A stretch of DNA of 64,000 nt, from assembly GCF_002901705.1 (NCBI RefSeq), contig NZ_PPPV01000016.1, positions 30,284-94,283 on the forward strand, read 5' to 3'. The notes beneath the pieces were generated by a model that was not told the origin of the DNA, made no database searches, and saw nothing but the letters and a program-made list of their open reading frames with translations. Positions 11,101 through 21,200 of the stretch are shown here, piece by piece. The stretch comes from Staphylococcus lugdunensis (GTDB taxonomy: Bacteria > Bacillota > Bacilli > Staphylococcales > Staphylococcaceae). Each line of letters begins with the position of its first letter. Within the stretch, counting starts at the first letter, position 1. The position numbers were made by a program, and so were the translations under genes.

Positions 11101-14007
11101 TTCTTTATTCAATCTGATTGTTTTCATGGAATCAATACCCAAATCATGAAAGCTAGCATCACTTTCTATATTTTTAGAATCTGTATATTTTAAAATAATA
11201 TCACTCAATTTTGGAGCCACAACTTTTATTTCAGATAAATTTTCTTGGCCATTATCATTCTTTATAGTTAAAAGTTTATCTTTATCAATTTTTCCGTTAA
11301 GAGTTAGAGGCATGGTCTTTATCTGATATACAAGTTTAGGATTCATATAACTAGGGAACTTGTTAGCTAAAGTACTCTTTAATTCTCTTTTTGAAATACC
11401 ACCTGTATAAAAAAGAGTAATCAGTTTATCTTCTCCAATCATAACTTTTGCATTTTTGACTCCAATTATCTCTTTGATTCTATTTTCAATCTCTAATACT
11501 TCTACCCTATACCCATTAATTTTTACTTGGCTATCTTTTCTATCAATATAATGGAATCGCTGGCCATCAAAGCTTACAATGTCACCTGTTCTGTAATAAG
11601 TTTGCTCATTAATTTCTACTAAGAAGTTTTTATTATCATTAACTTTGTTTTCCACATAACCTTTTGATAACCCTTTCCCACGAACCAATAGCTCTCCTTG
11701 AGAATATATCGGTACAATTCGATTAGAATCATCAACAACAACCGCTTCTGAATTAGCTAATAAGCTTCCAATTGAAATTGCTGATCTTTCACTATAATCT
11801 GTTGGTATCTTATATGTCGTAGTAAATGTTGTATTTTCTGTCGGTCCATAGCCATTAAAAAAATTAGTATTAGGGTTAACTGAAAGGGCTTTCAAAACAT
11901 GCCCTCTTGAGAGTGCTTCACCACCAACAAATACATTACTTATTTTTGAAAATAAATACGGATCTAGATCAATAAATACATTAAATAAGCTCGAAGTAAA
12001 CCAAGAGGCCGTAATATTATATTTATTCAGCACTTCTTTCCAGCTTAGTACATCAAAAACTGGATCCGGAATAAAAGCAATTGACCCATTATTTAAAAGG
12101 GGTAACCAAATTTCAAAAAAGCATGCATCAAATGCTAATGAAGAAGCTTGAGTAAAAATATCTCCTTCTTTAACATCGTAAAATCCATTATTGATTGACA
12201 AGGCAAAGATATTGTTCGTAGTTATTTTTATTCCTTTTGGGTTGCCCGTAGTACCAGATGTATATATTATTTGAAAATAATCTTCTCTTTTGTTTTTTGT
12301 CAAATACTCGTTAGACCCTTTAAAGTTGAATGAATTTTTACTGCTAATACTTATTCCCCGAATTTTAATATCACTTATATATTCCGGCTTTTTTTTATCA
12401 TAGAAAAGATAAGATGCATTTGAATCATTAAGTATAAATCGATTTCTCTCACTAGTATTTTTGGAATCTAAATATACAAATGGAATGCCATGCTGTTCTA
12501 ATGCAAGCATTAAACATATTGCATACGGAGCTCTATCACAATCAATAGCAACTGTTTCTCCATAGGAAAGCTCTAAATCGTTTAATAAGGATGAATATCT
12601 TTTTGTCTCATTAATTAAAGTATTATAGTTTATTTCATTATCGTTATAGTAAAATGCAATGTTATCATTTTTCCCTTGCACTCTCTCCTCAATATGAGTT
12701 ATTAATGGAATATCTTTAGGGACAGGAAGTACCTCTCCGAAAGCCTTACTTAATCTAATTTTATTAATCACTTCACTGATAGTTTGTTTCTCATCTTTTA
12801 AAACTTCGCTTAACAAAACTGTATAGGATTCTATTAAGGCCGATGCTATATCTTTGTTTATTAATTCTAATGAAAACATCATTTTTACTAAAACTTGATC
12901 ATTCATTACTCCAGTAGATAAAGTTAATTCGCTTGACTGCTTTTCAAATGTGTTTAATATTTTATAAGATTTACTTTCATTTACGGGATAGTTTTCATAT
13001 ACAAAAGCACAATTTGTGTATTCATTAACCCCAATATCTGATAAATATTTTTTTGTTTGGTACATTGAAAATTCTTGCTTTTCTCTTGTTTCAATATCAG
13101 TAATATGATTATTTTCAATGAAATCTGTAAGAATCTCATCATCGTAAATTTTATATCGTGACGGGTAATTTTCAATAAGTAACCCAACAATTTGTTCTTT
13201 TTTTTTGCTATCCCGTCCAGAATGCGTTTTATTCAGTAAAATATCACTTTTACCTGTATAAGCTGAGACAACTAAAGACCAAACTGAGCTAAAAAGTGAA
13301 GATAGCGAAATTTTATATTTCTTGCAAAAATTCTTAATGACTTTCATATCTAGAGTGAGTATTTTATTTATTGTTTCAAAACCTTCTTTTTCTATTGGTG
13401 TAAGAGAAGGGAAACTAAATCCAGGAAAATCAGTAAGTAAATTTTGAAAATATTGATTCGATTTTTCATTGTTAGCAGTTAATTTATTTTGAATAAATTC
13501 ACTGAATTCAGTATTATTATAAATATATGATTTTTCTTCATTAAATAATTGATAATAAAGTCTATTCACATCATTCAAGACTATAGACAAACTCCATCCA
13601 TCTAAAATAATATGATGGAAAGTAATAATCAAATAGTTTTTCTGATTATTATTAATATGTTTAAAACGAATAAGTGTGGGTTTCTTTATATCTGATAATC
13701 TTTTTCTTTCTTTTTCTTCAATACTTTCTATACTACCATTGTAATCAGTTAACACTTCCCATTTGAAATCAATATGATTATTAACTACCTGAACATCATC
13801 TTTCATTTCTCCAAAATAAAATGCCGTTTTGAAGGTTTCATATTTGTCAATAATTTTTTCCCAAGCAGCTTTATAAATCTCTATATTTTCATAGTAAAGC
13901 TCTATTGTCATTTGACTAATATAAAATTCTCTGTCTTTATTTAAATAACATTCATACGCTATTCCTTTTTGCACTTCAGTCATAGGATATGCAGCTATAG
14001 CTTTCAT
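5194..14007 (-). CDS. lugC: NRPS LugC: C-A-T-C-T-E-C-T-R, iterative valine synthetase with reductive release
   Basis: A 2937-aa synthetase. Order seen: C (HHIILDG, about residue 131), A (TSGTTGNPKG about 584; NGKID), T (GIDSMK about 957), C (HHIIFDG about 1141), T (GGDSIK about 1587), E (HHMFVD about 1767), C (NHILFDG about 2172), T (GGDSLK about 2516), and terminal reductase with NAD(P)H motif TGTTGLLG (about 2594) and a Y-x3-K motif (YIKTK). Only one A domain serves three carriers; its pocket reads D-A-F-W-F-G-G-T-F-K, close to the known Val code DAFWIGGTFK. This fits the L-Val, D-Val, L-Val end of lugdunin: the E domain follows the second carrier and the next C domain should be of DCL type. 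The reductase releases a C-terminal aldehyde that condenses with the N-terminal Cys. ATG is preceded by GGGGTG; lugB ends 17 bases upstream. Confidence 0.95.
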   Translation of the reverse strand: MKAIAAYPMTEVQKGIAYECYLNKDREFYISQMTIELYYENIEIYKAAWEKIIDKYETFKTAFYFGEMKDDVQVVNNHIDFKWEVLTDYNGSIESIEEKERKRLSDIKKPTLIRFKHINNNQKNYLIITFHHIILDGWSLSIVLNDVNRLYYQLFNEEKSYIYNNTEFSEFIQNKLTANNEKSNQYFQNLLTDFPGFSFPSLTPIEKEGFETINKILTLDMKVIKNFCKKYKISLSSLFSSVWSLVVSAYTGKSDILLNKTHSGRDSKKKEQIVGLLIENYPSRYKIYDDEILTDFIENNHITDIETREKQEFSMYQTKKYLSDIGVNEYTNCAFVYENYPVNESKSYKILNTFEKQSSELTLSTGVMNDQVLVKMMFSLELINKDIASALIESYTVLLSEVLKDEKQTISEVINKIRLSKAFGEVLPVPKDIPLITHIEERVQGKNDNIAFYYNDNEINYNTLINETKRYSSLLNDLELSYGETVAIDCDRAPYAICLMLALEQHGIPFVYLDSKNTSERNRFILNDSNASYLFYDKKKPEYISDIKIRGISISSKNSFNFKGSNEYLTKNKREDYFQIIYTSGTTGNPKGIKITTNNIFALSINNGFYDVKEGDIFTQASSLAFDACFFEIWLPLLNNGSIAFIPDPVFDVLSWKEVLNKYNITASWFTSSLFNVFIDLDPYLFSKISNVFVGGEALSRGHVLKALSVNPNTNFFNGYGPTENTTFTTTYKIPTDYSERSAISIGSLLANSEAVVVDDSNRIVPIYSQGELLVRGKGLSKGYVENKVNDNKNFLVEINEQTYYRTGDIVSFDGQRFHYIDRKDSQVKINGYRVEVLEIENRIKEIIGVKNAKVMIGEDKLITLFYTGGISKRELKSTLANKFPSYMNPKLVYQIKTMPLTLNGKIDKDKLLTIKNDNGQENLSEIKVVAPKLSDIILKYTDSKNIESDASFHDLGIDSMKTIRLNKELNKIFNLEVSLKDFVQFKTINDVQEYYMHDIENEFKQSNGKYLGFATNMQKSMYYYQLEHPENTMFNIPYVRKILKTDMKVSDLNNKVKQVIGDHNIFNSALIEDKNSDLIWVTQKKNFEIEHIFVPGQFDKNKIITYLNHSFNLSDGLEPLIKVTLIEEKSYIYLIFVVHHIIFDGISLEKFISMIFDDEHLDNTNNYFQYLSTKQDEKKYKKDKEFWMEKVVNIENYLRFYKKEFNHQGEMQYFDIPEELGVLIELFSQKNNISKFNLCLKLYSQFLLNYFNEDAVYVGTPLNKRTEEYKNTIGLFIEFLPVLDKKSNINTFKEDVQNFKLELFDLYDHSDIEFQDINNIQATRNNYEPITQTTFAMQTFSEKHSNEFYDDLIIKNHKYSQFPLSLTIYEFTNCLKLQVDYATELFTSQEIKSLIDLFLIWSKEVLLKSDICVSDIIIRETKKEIIPLPTENQEEFRFEQIIYLVNENNYDIQILDENSNEIPENEIANVFLIKLKVESSNQKMTENINKVHKCRFSDSRDLNKSMLNTRLKGFKSGESIFIKDNDDQTFKDIIPFLNCNMKKNNVNESSFKLNELILSDVKEAFKKVFKIKNINNDDSFLKLGGDSIKNIQIISALRKKNYVLSTNDLLNNPSVSLLTKHLQKNIKNNNMAVNYKYLQKFKLNIMQQWFMKKDKKNFHHFNQSFFENINIDVTKDELLKAFKSLYSSHAMLRAVILEERGELFNYIQEIENLKYEQIFIECKNEKEFYNKAKQADFSLDIYNGPTSKILYFFNNQKNCVGVYFVCHHMFVDTFSINIIRNEINDFLLYTKRATGDISNTELLNKKIQNLPSINTITNQKNLIYSSKSGVISRNISIENSKYSQVNFPKILASSIIKEILTDESLKLDIAVEKDSRLSESLKDFNLSDTVGWYTEIYNLDIQPAISVEEVYLILQKESDYKFHHKINSQVFLNVVNLEEAHEYNEFFIFEEIQSIAEENIQSMPPTINIIKQGSNLMVSVMNIKNCEEHLLNAIHEFNCYIQNVNYLRYFADLKVIGNPIIPFKEYAELINQKEIEEIYPLFPLQEEMLYSSVGDYSQSYINEISWTTKTNMSDIIESFSKVHRKYQALRTKFWISDNGSVYQVIKSSFDELPIKIIDLKYVDSNEIIEKMNEIKERIIGKLRDFKNGVTHYLLIITTPNNNKRIVWLFNHILFDGWSLSILINEMWNKKTILGINEVSNRDYVLWLNQNKETISESTDFQSLLSEFNGVCSNLFNNRDLLQSSREVNREVRITLEKELTNEIYKYAKHNDIKVAQIFNYLWGYIISHLSKKSKVTFGLVDSGREINVPDIENKVGLFIKTLPILFSRDEDKTIINEIKKLEEVKSNIFANVISISKLKQKLNIPSWQLFYDTLLVIENFPEVEEQPDSIQDFYASEQSNMPLSMSVGLSSDIVFKLVYSSSLISEEAIEKISSIFKDLLKQVCSLKYVLRVNDLLVPDIEIKLSNENVDEINSVKKDTNKNNKICEEEIINLWEEILGTHSVSTNDDFFESGGDSLKLSKLVFLLNEKMGLKMDVISFFQDPTIQNILNNANSLGKQSKKVMKGDDIELPKLPSTEILKVENSNNHVFITGTTGLLGSELLYQHLIKGFSVYTVIRAECSKSARNRVLKQLKKISGKIEKLPLENLHVVVGDISKEFFGMSQEEYDKLSKTCSVIYNCASNVNFMAPYKEAYKSNVIGVENIMKFANNKLVKKVNHISTLSVVGHDYYLIENLDEAPISYIKTKIQAEKLLRKYRTIRNGVQISRVGRLNGNSRNKMSPSKDLFWRLILSIAQIGCCPQEFLEQQTDLTPVDEVAKCLMNSNASHNENQIINYFTKSMISFGECIRIIEEIIDKKIRKVSLEDWIFEAENSKDNHIKILIPLFKENIFYDSGVKAIKNSSSEDIGYQINYNINCSISYDSLYKYIYNALESERLL

Positions 14008-14024
14008 ATTAACACCCCATTCTT

Positions 14025-17000
14025 TTAAAATAAATCGCTTAAAACTTTCAAAGAATCTTCAGAGATACCGAATACATTCTGTCTCTCCATTTTAGTTAAA
14101 AGATTTATCAAGCTTGATAAATTCTCACTTATTTTTTCAAAATATTGAAACATGTCACTTTGATAAATAATAAACACTGAATATTCATTTTCTCTCTTTA
14201 ATACATTAAAAGCTATTTTGTCCGGAAAATCATACTCACCTATATCATTGAATGATTGCATGGCATTTACATCTAACTCTTTTGATAATTCGCCTAAAAA
14301 GTTAAATGATATTTCCGGTCCACTAACAGGTTGTGAAAAAAAATATTCATTAAAAAAACTTGTTTGCTTTTCAATGTTAAAGATATTTGTAGATACAAAG
14401 CTTTTATAAGGTACAGTACAATCTACTTCAACAGGACAAGTTTTTGTAAACCAACCGACAGTTTGATCAAGAGAATATTTTTCTGGCAAATAATTTCTGC
14501 CACTTAATTCTTTATTAATCAAAATCTTTTCTCTTCCCATTTGTTCACTCAGTACCTTTGCAAAAAGTAATAATAGGAAATTTTCTTCAGACAAATTATG
14601 TTTTTGATAATATTCTTTAACTTTTTTATAATCATCTTCTACAATATTTATTTTTTTAGTTTCATATTTGTGTTTTGATGAATTTTTATTTGAATTTATA
14701 TCATTTGAAAACCGAGGCTGTTTTATTATATATTTTCCCCAATCTTCTATACTCGAAGATTTGGGATATAAAGTTATTTTCTTATTATTGTTCAAGCAAT
14801 TAATTGCACGTATGAAATCCCTTTTTAAAATTAACCAGCTAATGTTATCACATATTAAATGATGCATAACCCACAGCACCTTAAAATGCGTTTCATTTAT
14901 TTTGATAATCTTTATTGCAGATAATGGTCCATCAAAAATATTTATTGTTTTGTGAAGGTTTCTTTTTAATTCATTTATGTTATTAATATTAAAATGACTG
15001 CTATCAACATATTGAATTTCTTTTTTTGAATCCTCTAAATTATTTTCTTTAACCAACCAGCAATATTCCATATTAATTCTTTGAAAATAACTCCTAATTG
15101 CATCGTGTTTCTCCCTAATTGAATAATAAATTGTTTGAAAATCTAATTCATCGAATTGACCAAATATTTCAAATTCATTTGATTGATTCCAATGATGAAT
15201 ATTATGAAATTCTTGAGAAAAAAACCATTTCTGCATTGGGAATAAATTGATTTTTCCAAAAACAGGATCTTGATTAAATTTTGAATTATGTTGTATATTT
15301 TTTTGAAATAATTCATTAAAATCATTTGACTTCATTATTTCTACTGAAGAAATATTAAATCCATTATCCTGTAATTCACTGGCAAGTTTAATACTCAAAA
15401 TAGAATCCCCACCAACATCATAAAAGTTATCATTTTTACTTAGTTTTTTATTTTGAAACACTTTCATAACAATATTCATAAATCCTGTATCCCTACTATC
15501 GGTTGTTTCATAACTATTTAGACTACATTTTTCAGTGTTTATTTCTTTCAACTTTTTACTATCTATTTTCCCATTAATTGTCATAGGAAATGCATCTAGC
15601 TTATGAATAGTTGTTGGAACCATATAATTTGGAAGAATGTTTTTTATTTTTTTTCTTATTTCAATCGCATCTACATCTCCAATATAATAAGCTATGAGTT
15701 GTCCATTTAATACCAGTGTAACTGCATTATTAACTTCACGAAGATTTATTATTGCAGAAGTTACTTCATTAGGATTTATTCTATAACCTCTTATCTTCAC
15801 AAAATTGGAACTCCTGCTAAAGAAGTGTATATCATAATTTTCATCATAATAAGCTAAATCTCCAGTACGGTATATTGTATAGTCCTCATTATTCAATGTT
15901 ATTTTTTCTAGCTTATAATTTTTATTTTTGTCTAAATAACCAAGAAATACTGATTGTCCAGTAATACAAATTTCACCGACAACATGACGATTTATTATCT
16001 CTCCATTATTGTTTAATAAAATAACTCCTGAGTTTAATATTGGTTTACCTAAGTTTGAGGTTTTTACTTTTTTTGTCATTAACTTTATTAAACACATAAC
16101 TGTTGATTCAGTTGGTCCATAGGCATTAAATATCTTAACATTTTCAGGTACAGTATCATTAAACTTAAATTCATCTCCACCAACAATTATATTTTTTAAT
16201 GAATTACATTTACTAAAGTCTAGTAGAGCATAATAATCAGGTGTCATTAAAAAATGGGTAATACTATTATCTATAATAAACTGATTGAAGTTCTCATAAC
16301 CTCCATTATTGTTAAAGATAATCAATACAGAAAATGTTGAAAAGGCTAATGTCATTTCAAATATACTAGCATCAAAATTCAAACTGGCTATTTGAGCAAC
16401 TCTATCTCCTTTTTGAATATCAAATAAACTTTTGTATTGAGTAATTAATCCAGACAAATTCTTATAAGTAATCATTACACCTTTCGGCTTATCAGTTGAT
16501 CCAGAAGTAAATATAATATATGATGTGCCAGGTGAATAGTTCTCATCAGTACCTCTAATTATTGTGTTTGGGCTCAAACAATGACATTTATTTAATTTAC
16601 TCACTAATATTTTATCTGTTTCACTTCCATCTAAAATGTCTGAAAAAATAAGGAGCGGGTTTGATTCTTCAATTATAAGCTTAACTCTATTTAAAGGTGT
16701 GTCATTAGAAACCGGTATAAAACAACAATTGTTTTTCTGTAAGCAATAGAAAATTCTAACAGCTTCAAGAGTATCATTCATATAAACGAGGCATTTTGCC
16801 CCCACTTTCAAATTCCTATTCCTAATAAATCCAGAAAATTTGATTGAATCTTCTTCTAATTGTTTATAAGAAATTTTTTCGCTTCCACTTATTATCGCCG
16901 TATTATACATTAAGGTTTTTACGTCTAATTTCGATTTATTATAATTAATGTCTTTTTTAGAAGCTGCAAAGTTACTTATATTTATAATTTTATTTAATTC

Positions 17001-18245
17001 TTTTATTGGCATACCAACATTTTTTTTAAAATAACTTCCAGATTCACTAATAATATTGTTAATAAAGAAGTTAAATCCTTCATGAAAATCCCTAATCTTC
17101 CAAAATGGGAAAAGTTCTTTTTTAAAATTGGAATTCAAAAACACTTGCTGATCTCTAATGATAACTTTAACTATCCATGGGTACTCTGATTGTAAATTCC
17201 ACATTCTTACTTTATTATCTAAATAGGATTCTTCTTCGACAATATCAAATATACATTTATAATAGTCCTCAATATTCTTGGAAGCACTTTTGCTTAAATT
17301 AGATAATTCAATAATTGAAAGATCAGAATGCTCTAAAAGTTCATAAAGCAATTGATTAGAATATTCTTGTAAATCTTCATAATTTTTCTGTTTCTCCACC
17401 TTCATTACATGGGGAAATACCTGCGTAATGTACCCTATAGTTTTATAATCTTGTTCCGAACGTCTAGAAGAGACAGGTATTGCGATAGACAATGTTTCTT
17501 TATTAAAATGTTTAGATGCATAGAGACGAAATAAACCTAAGAGTGTTGAAAATAAACTTTGTTTTAGTTGATGTGAATGCTCTTTTAAATTATTTAAACT
17601 TACACTTAGTTCATTCTCATATTCAATCCTTTCGTTTCCTTCTTTATTATTAATCATGAAATAATCATCAATCTCACTATTAAAAATCTTGTTCCAATAT
17701 TTTTTATCTTCCTCCAAAACAATTTGATCACATGCTTTATTTAAATAGCTCTCATAAAAAGTGTTATTTTTTATACATATATTTTTTTTAAAAGACAGTT
17801 GCCTTTCTAATTCTTCTTTAAATATTTTTCCTGAATGACCATCGAAAATAATGTGATGGAATTTACAAACTAGAAAGTTTTTTTTCTTATGTTGAAATAA
17901 TTTAAAATCGCATAATTTTTGGTATAGAGACATTGGTTCTTCGATATATTTTTTTATTTGATATTCAAAATCATTTTCATTATCTATTAAATTTATATTT
18001 CTTAATTCAATATTTACTTTTTCATGAATCAATTGTTTCGGGAATTTCCCCATCATTATTTCTACCCTTAAAGCAGAATTACTTTTAATAATTTCATTAA
18101 GTGCTGATTCAACATCTTCTTTTTTTATACCTTCATCAAGTTGAATGACTAAAGGAATTAGGTATTCATTATTTTCTCTATATTGTTGGATTCTTGACCA
18201 AATACCTTTCTGCTGTGGACTCAATTCATAAAGTTTATTTACCAC
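14025..18245 (-). CDS. lugB: NRPS LugB: C-A-T-E, D-leucine module
   Basis: A 1406-aa single-module synthetase: C (HHIIFDG about residue 130), A (about 470-890, A3 near 582, NGKID Lys), T (GGDSIL about 947) and E (HHLICDNISW about 1129). The A pocket reads D-A-F-L-I-G-A-V-M-K, close to a leucine code I remember (DAWLYGAVMK), so it should load L-Leu and epimerise it, giving D-Leu in lugdunin. The A3 loop reads TSGSTDKPKG, where the usual Gly before KPKG is Asp, an unusual change in a nucleotide-binding loop. Start is GTG at 18245, preceded by AGGAGG at ideal spacing. It overlaps the lugA 3' end by 11 bases, indicating coupled translation. Confidence 0.95.
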   Translation of the reverse strand: MVNKLYELSPQQKGIWSRIQQYRENNEYLIPLVIQLDEGIKKEDVESALNEIIKSNSALRVEIMMGKFPKQLIHEKVNIELRNINLIDNENDFEYQIKKYIEEPMSLYQKLCDFKLFQHKKKNFLVCKFHHIIFDGHSGKIFKEELERQLSFKKNICIKNNTFYESYLNKACDQIVLEEDKKYWNKIFNSEIDDYFMINNKEGNERIEYENELSVSLNNLKEHSHQLKQSLFSTLLGLFRLYASKHFNKETLSIAIPVSSRRSEQDYKTIGYITQVFPHVMKVEKQKNYEDLQEYSNQLLYELLEHSDLSIIELSNLSKSASKNIEDYYKCIFDIVEEESYLDNKVRMWNLQSEYPWIVKVIIRDQQVFLNSNFKKELFPFWKIRDFHEGFNFFINNIISESGSYFKKNVGMPIKELNKIINISNFAASKKDINYNKSKLDVKTLMYNTAIISGSEKISYKQLEEDSIKFSGFIRNRNLKVGAKCLVYMNDTLEAVRIFYCLQKNNCCFIPVSNDTPLNRVKLIIEESNPLLIFSDILDGSETDKILVSKLNKCHCLSPNTIIRGTDENYSPGTSYIIFTSGSTDKPKGVMITYKNLSGLITQYKSLFDIQKGDRVAQIASLNFDASIFEMTLAFSTFSVLIIFNNNGGYENFNQFIIDNSITHFLMTPDYYALLDFSKCNSLKNIIVGGDEFKFNDTVPENVKIFNAYGPTESTVMCLIKLMTKKVKTSNLGKPILNSGVILLNNNGEIINRHVVGEICITGQSVFLGYLDKNKNYKLEKITLNNEDYTIYRTGDLAYYDENYDIHFFSRSSNFVKIRGYRINPNEVTSAIINLREVNNAVTLVLNGQLIAYYIGDVDAIEIRKKIKNILPNYMVPTTIHKLDAFPMTINGKIDSKKLKEINTEKCSLNSYETTDSRDTGFMNIVMKVFQNKKLSKNDNFYDVGGDSILSIKLASELQDNGFNISSVEIMKSNDFNELFQKNIQHNSKFNQDPVFGKINLFPMQKWFFSQEFHNIHHWNQSNEFEIFGQFDELDFQTIYYSIREKHDAIRSYFQRINMEYCWLVKENNLEDSKKEIQYVDSSHFNINNINELKRNLHKTINIFDGPLSAIKIIKINETHFKVLWVMHHLICDNISWLILKRDFIRAINCLNNNKKITLYPKSSSIEDWGKYIIKQPRFSNDINSNKNSSKHKYETKKINIVEDDYKKVKEYYQKHNLSEENFLLLLFAKVLSEQMGREKILINKELSGRNYLPEKYSLDQTVGWFTKTCPVEVDCTVPYKSFVSTNIFNIEKQTSFFNEYFFSQPVSGPEISFNFLGELSKELDVNAMQSFNDIGEYDFPDKIAFNVLKRENEYSVFIIYQSDMFQYFEKISENLSSLINLLTKMERQNVFGISEDSLKVLSDLF

Positions 18246-21200
18246 TTTTATCCCTCCTTAATAGTAAATAAATTTCGCTAAAGTTACTGGCTTTAAACAA
18301 TTCCTTTATTTTCATTTCAACTCCATATTCCCTATTTAATGCTCTAATCAGCTTCATACCTTTAATTGAATCACCTCCAACACTGAAGAAATTATCATTT
18401 AAATCGATTTTCCCTATTTCCAATGTATCAGAGCATAGTGTTAAAAATTCTAAAATATCGTCATTATATTGATTGATATCGATATTAAAATTCAACTCTC
18501 TTTTTACTATACTTTCAATTTCTTTGAAATCTATTTTCCCATTAATTGTTATCGGAAAATCTTCGATATATTTGATGAAATTAGGAACGGCATAACTAGG
18601 TAAATTTCTCTTCAAAAATACGTGTATTTCTTCCTCATTGTAGTTCGCAGTATAAGCTAAAATTAAATCCTTATTATTACTAAAAATCAATTTATAGGAG
18701 TTACTAGGCATTATCTTATTTAACGCTGATTCTATATCTCCTAGCTCAATTCTATAACCCCTAAGTTTAATTTGATTATCTAACCGATTAATATAATGGG
18801 TTAGATAATTTGATTGAATATAAACAAGGTCTTTTGTATTAAAATGATTTTTCCTGTTATTTTCAATCAGAAAATTACTATTTAAATGTTTATCTGTATA
18901 CCCTTGAGTAACTGTAGAACCTTTTAACACATATTCTCCTACAACTCCAAACGGCAGTATTTGTTTATCGGGTGATATTGTAAAGCCATTCAAACTACTT
19001 ATAGGTTTGCCTATTGGATAATGGAGATAATCATTTATATTTTCGCTGTTTATTCGAAACATATTCGAAATAATAGTTGACTCCGTTGGACCATACATAT
19101 TAATTATTTCTATTTTTTTTGGTAAATTTTCAATATCATTTTTAGTTAATTTTTCTCCACCTATAATCATTACCCTCAAACTGCTATTATTTTTCAGTTC
19201 TAAATTTTTAGCAAGCGAAGGAGTCATCGAAAAAATTGTAATTTTCTCTTTTTCGAGCAAATATTCAATTTCAGTAGCGTATAATCTTTTCTCAGGAATA
19301 TACATAGAACATCCACTAATAATAGGCATTAGAAGATCGAATATGGATGGATCAAAATTCATCACTATATTTTGATACCAAATATCTGACTCGTTAGCTA
19401 TATGTTCCCTAGCCAATGCTTTTAAGAGGTTAGTAAGATTATACTTTGAAACTTTTACTCCTTTTGGTACCCCAGACGATCCTGATGTATAAATGATATA
19501 AGCTATATCATCAAGTGAAGTTGTTGAAGTACCTTCCAATCGACTAAAGGAACCATCGCCATTAAACAAACAATTTACTCCGGCATTATTAATCATCATT
19601 TCAATTCTATTTTTATTAATTTCCTCTGTTATAGGTATATAAGTTGCTCCGGATATGAAACATGCAATTGCATATAAAGTCATTTTTGTTCTATCTTTTG
19701 TCATCACCGCAACTACATCACTATCTGATAGTTCAGTACGATTAATAATATTTCGAACAATATTGTATACATCATTATAGGTGTATTCTTTTTCTTTGCT
19801 TTTTATCAACAATTTATTATTATATTTTAAAAACTGTTGTATTAATACACTCGAAACAGTCTCATTAATTTCCGTAATAACCCTTACTTGCGGATAAAGT
19901 GAAGTATTGCTAAGTAATTTATTTGAAATTTCACTCACTTCATTAATCTGATTTTCTAAAAACAGATTAATTTGTTTAAGCAATATTTTACAGCTATGCA
20001 ACATGTCTTTATTAACAAACTTCTCATCTAATTTTATATCTATTTTATAATTATGTTTCATATCAATCACAGATAATGCCAACAAAAAATTAACCTGTTC
20101 ATGTCCTTTTGAAGTATCAAATGAAAAAATTCCATTTGTTTGTACTTTGGGATAGTTTTCAAATACATAACCAATCTGAATTTCATTATCTATATTTGAT
20201 TCCATTATTATATCTTTCCATGTAATAAAATCATTTTCTAAAATAGAATTCATTTTATCTTTAATTATTGGAATTAAATCTTCTTTTATTGTTTGGCAAT
20301 CTCTAAAATCAATTCTGAATGGTAGAGTGGTTACAAACATACCAACTCCATCTATCTCATTACTATGAAATTTACTTCTACCAGATGTTGTCACTCCAAA
20401 CAAGATATCGTTCTTACCAAATAAATATTTCAATGTCAGAGACCAGAGTAATAGAAAATAATTATTTGGTGTTAAATTGTTACTTTCTAAAAAACTATAA
20501 TGTTTATCACTTTTTTCTATATAGATTGTTTCTTCCTCTAAACCTTCATTAGAAATCTTAGGTAAGTTAATAGGTTCATATTTTTCAAAAATATCTTTAA
20601 ACTCATCTAGATTTTTTGGCTTAGTATTACTAATTAATCTATCCTGAAGAATGTTAATATCTCTGAGTTTTTTATCATTATCATATAATTTATTGAAATA
20701 ATTAAAGATTGTTGACATACTCCAACCATCAATAATTAAATGATGATTTTCCATAATTATTTTATAACCATTTTCAAGTTTAACAATAAGAAACCTTATT
20801 AATGGTCCTCTCTGAATATCAAACGGTATGTGTCTTTGACTTATAAGCAGATTATTTATAAGATTATTTGAGTTGCTATTGTTACTAAAGTCAAAAATTT
20901 TTATAAGCTGATTTAATCCAAAATCATCAAGTTCATTAACCTTCTGATACCATTCTCCATCTATCTCAGAAAAAGACACCCTTAAAGGTTCTACTTTTCG
21001 AAGCAATTCTCTAATTGCACTTAAGATTTTTTCTACTTCCAAGTTTTTGGTTTCAGATTCCCATTGAATAATGTAATTTCCACTTTTGGGATTTTGATAA
21101 TAATCCATTATCATTGCTTCTTGAGTTCGATTAATTGGATATATTTGACCATTTTGAGCATCTTTCAACAAATATAGTGAATCTTGAAATTCCATTTCCA

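Noticed and set aside
12981-13190. 69-codon minus-strand frame inside lugC
   Set aside because: Same strand, shifted frame within the intact lugC reading frame; no start signal. It is not a sign of a frameshift because lugC is open throughout.
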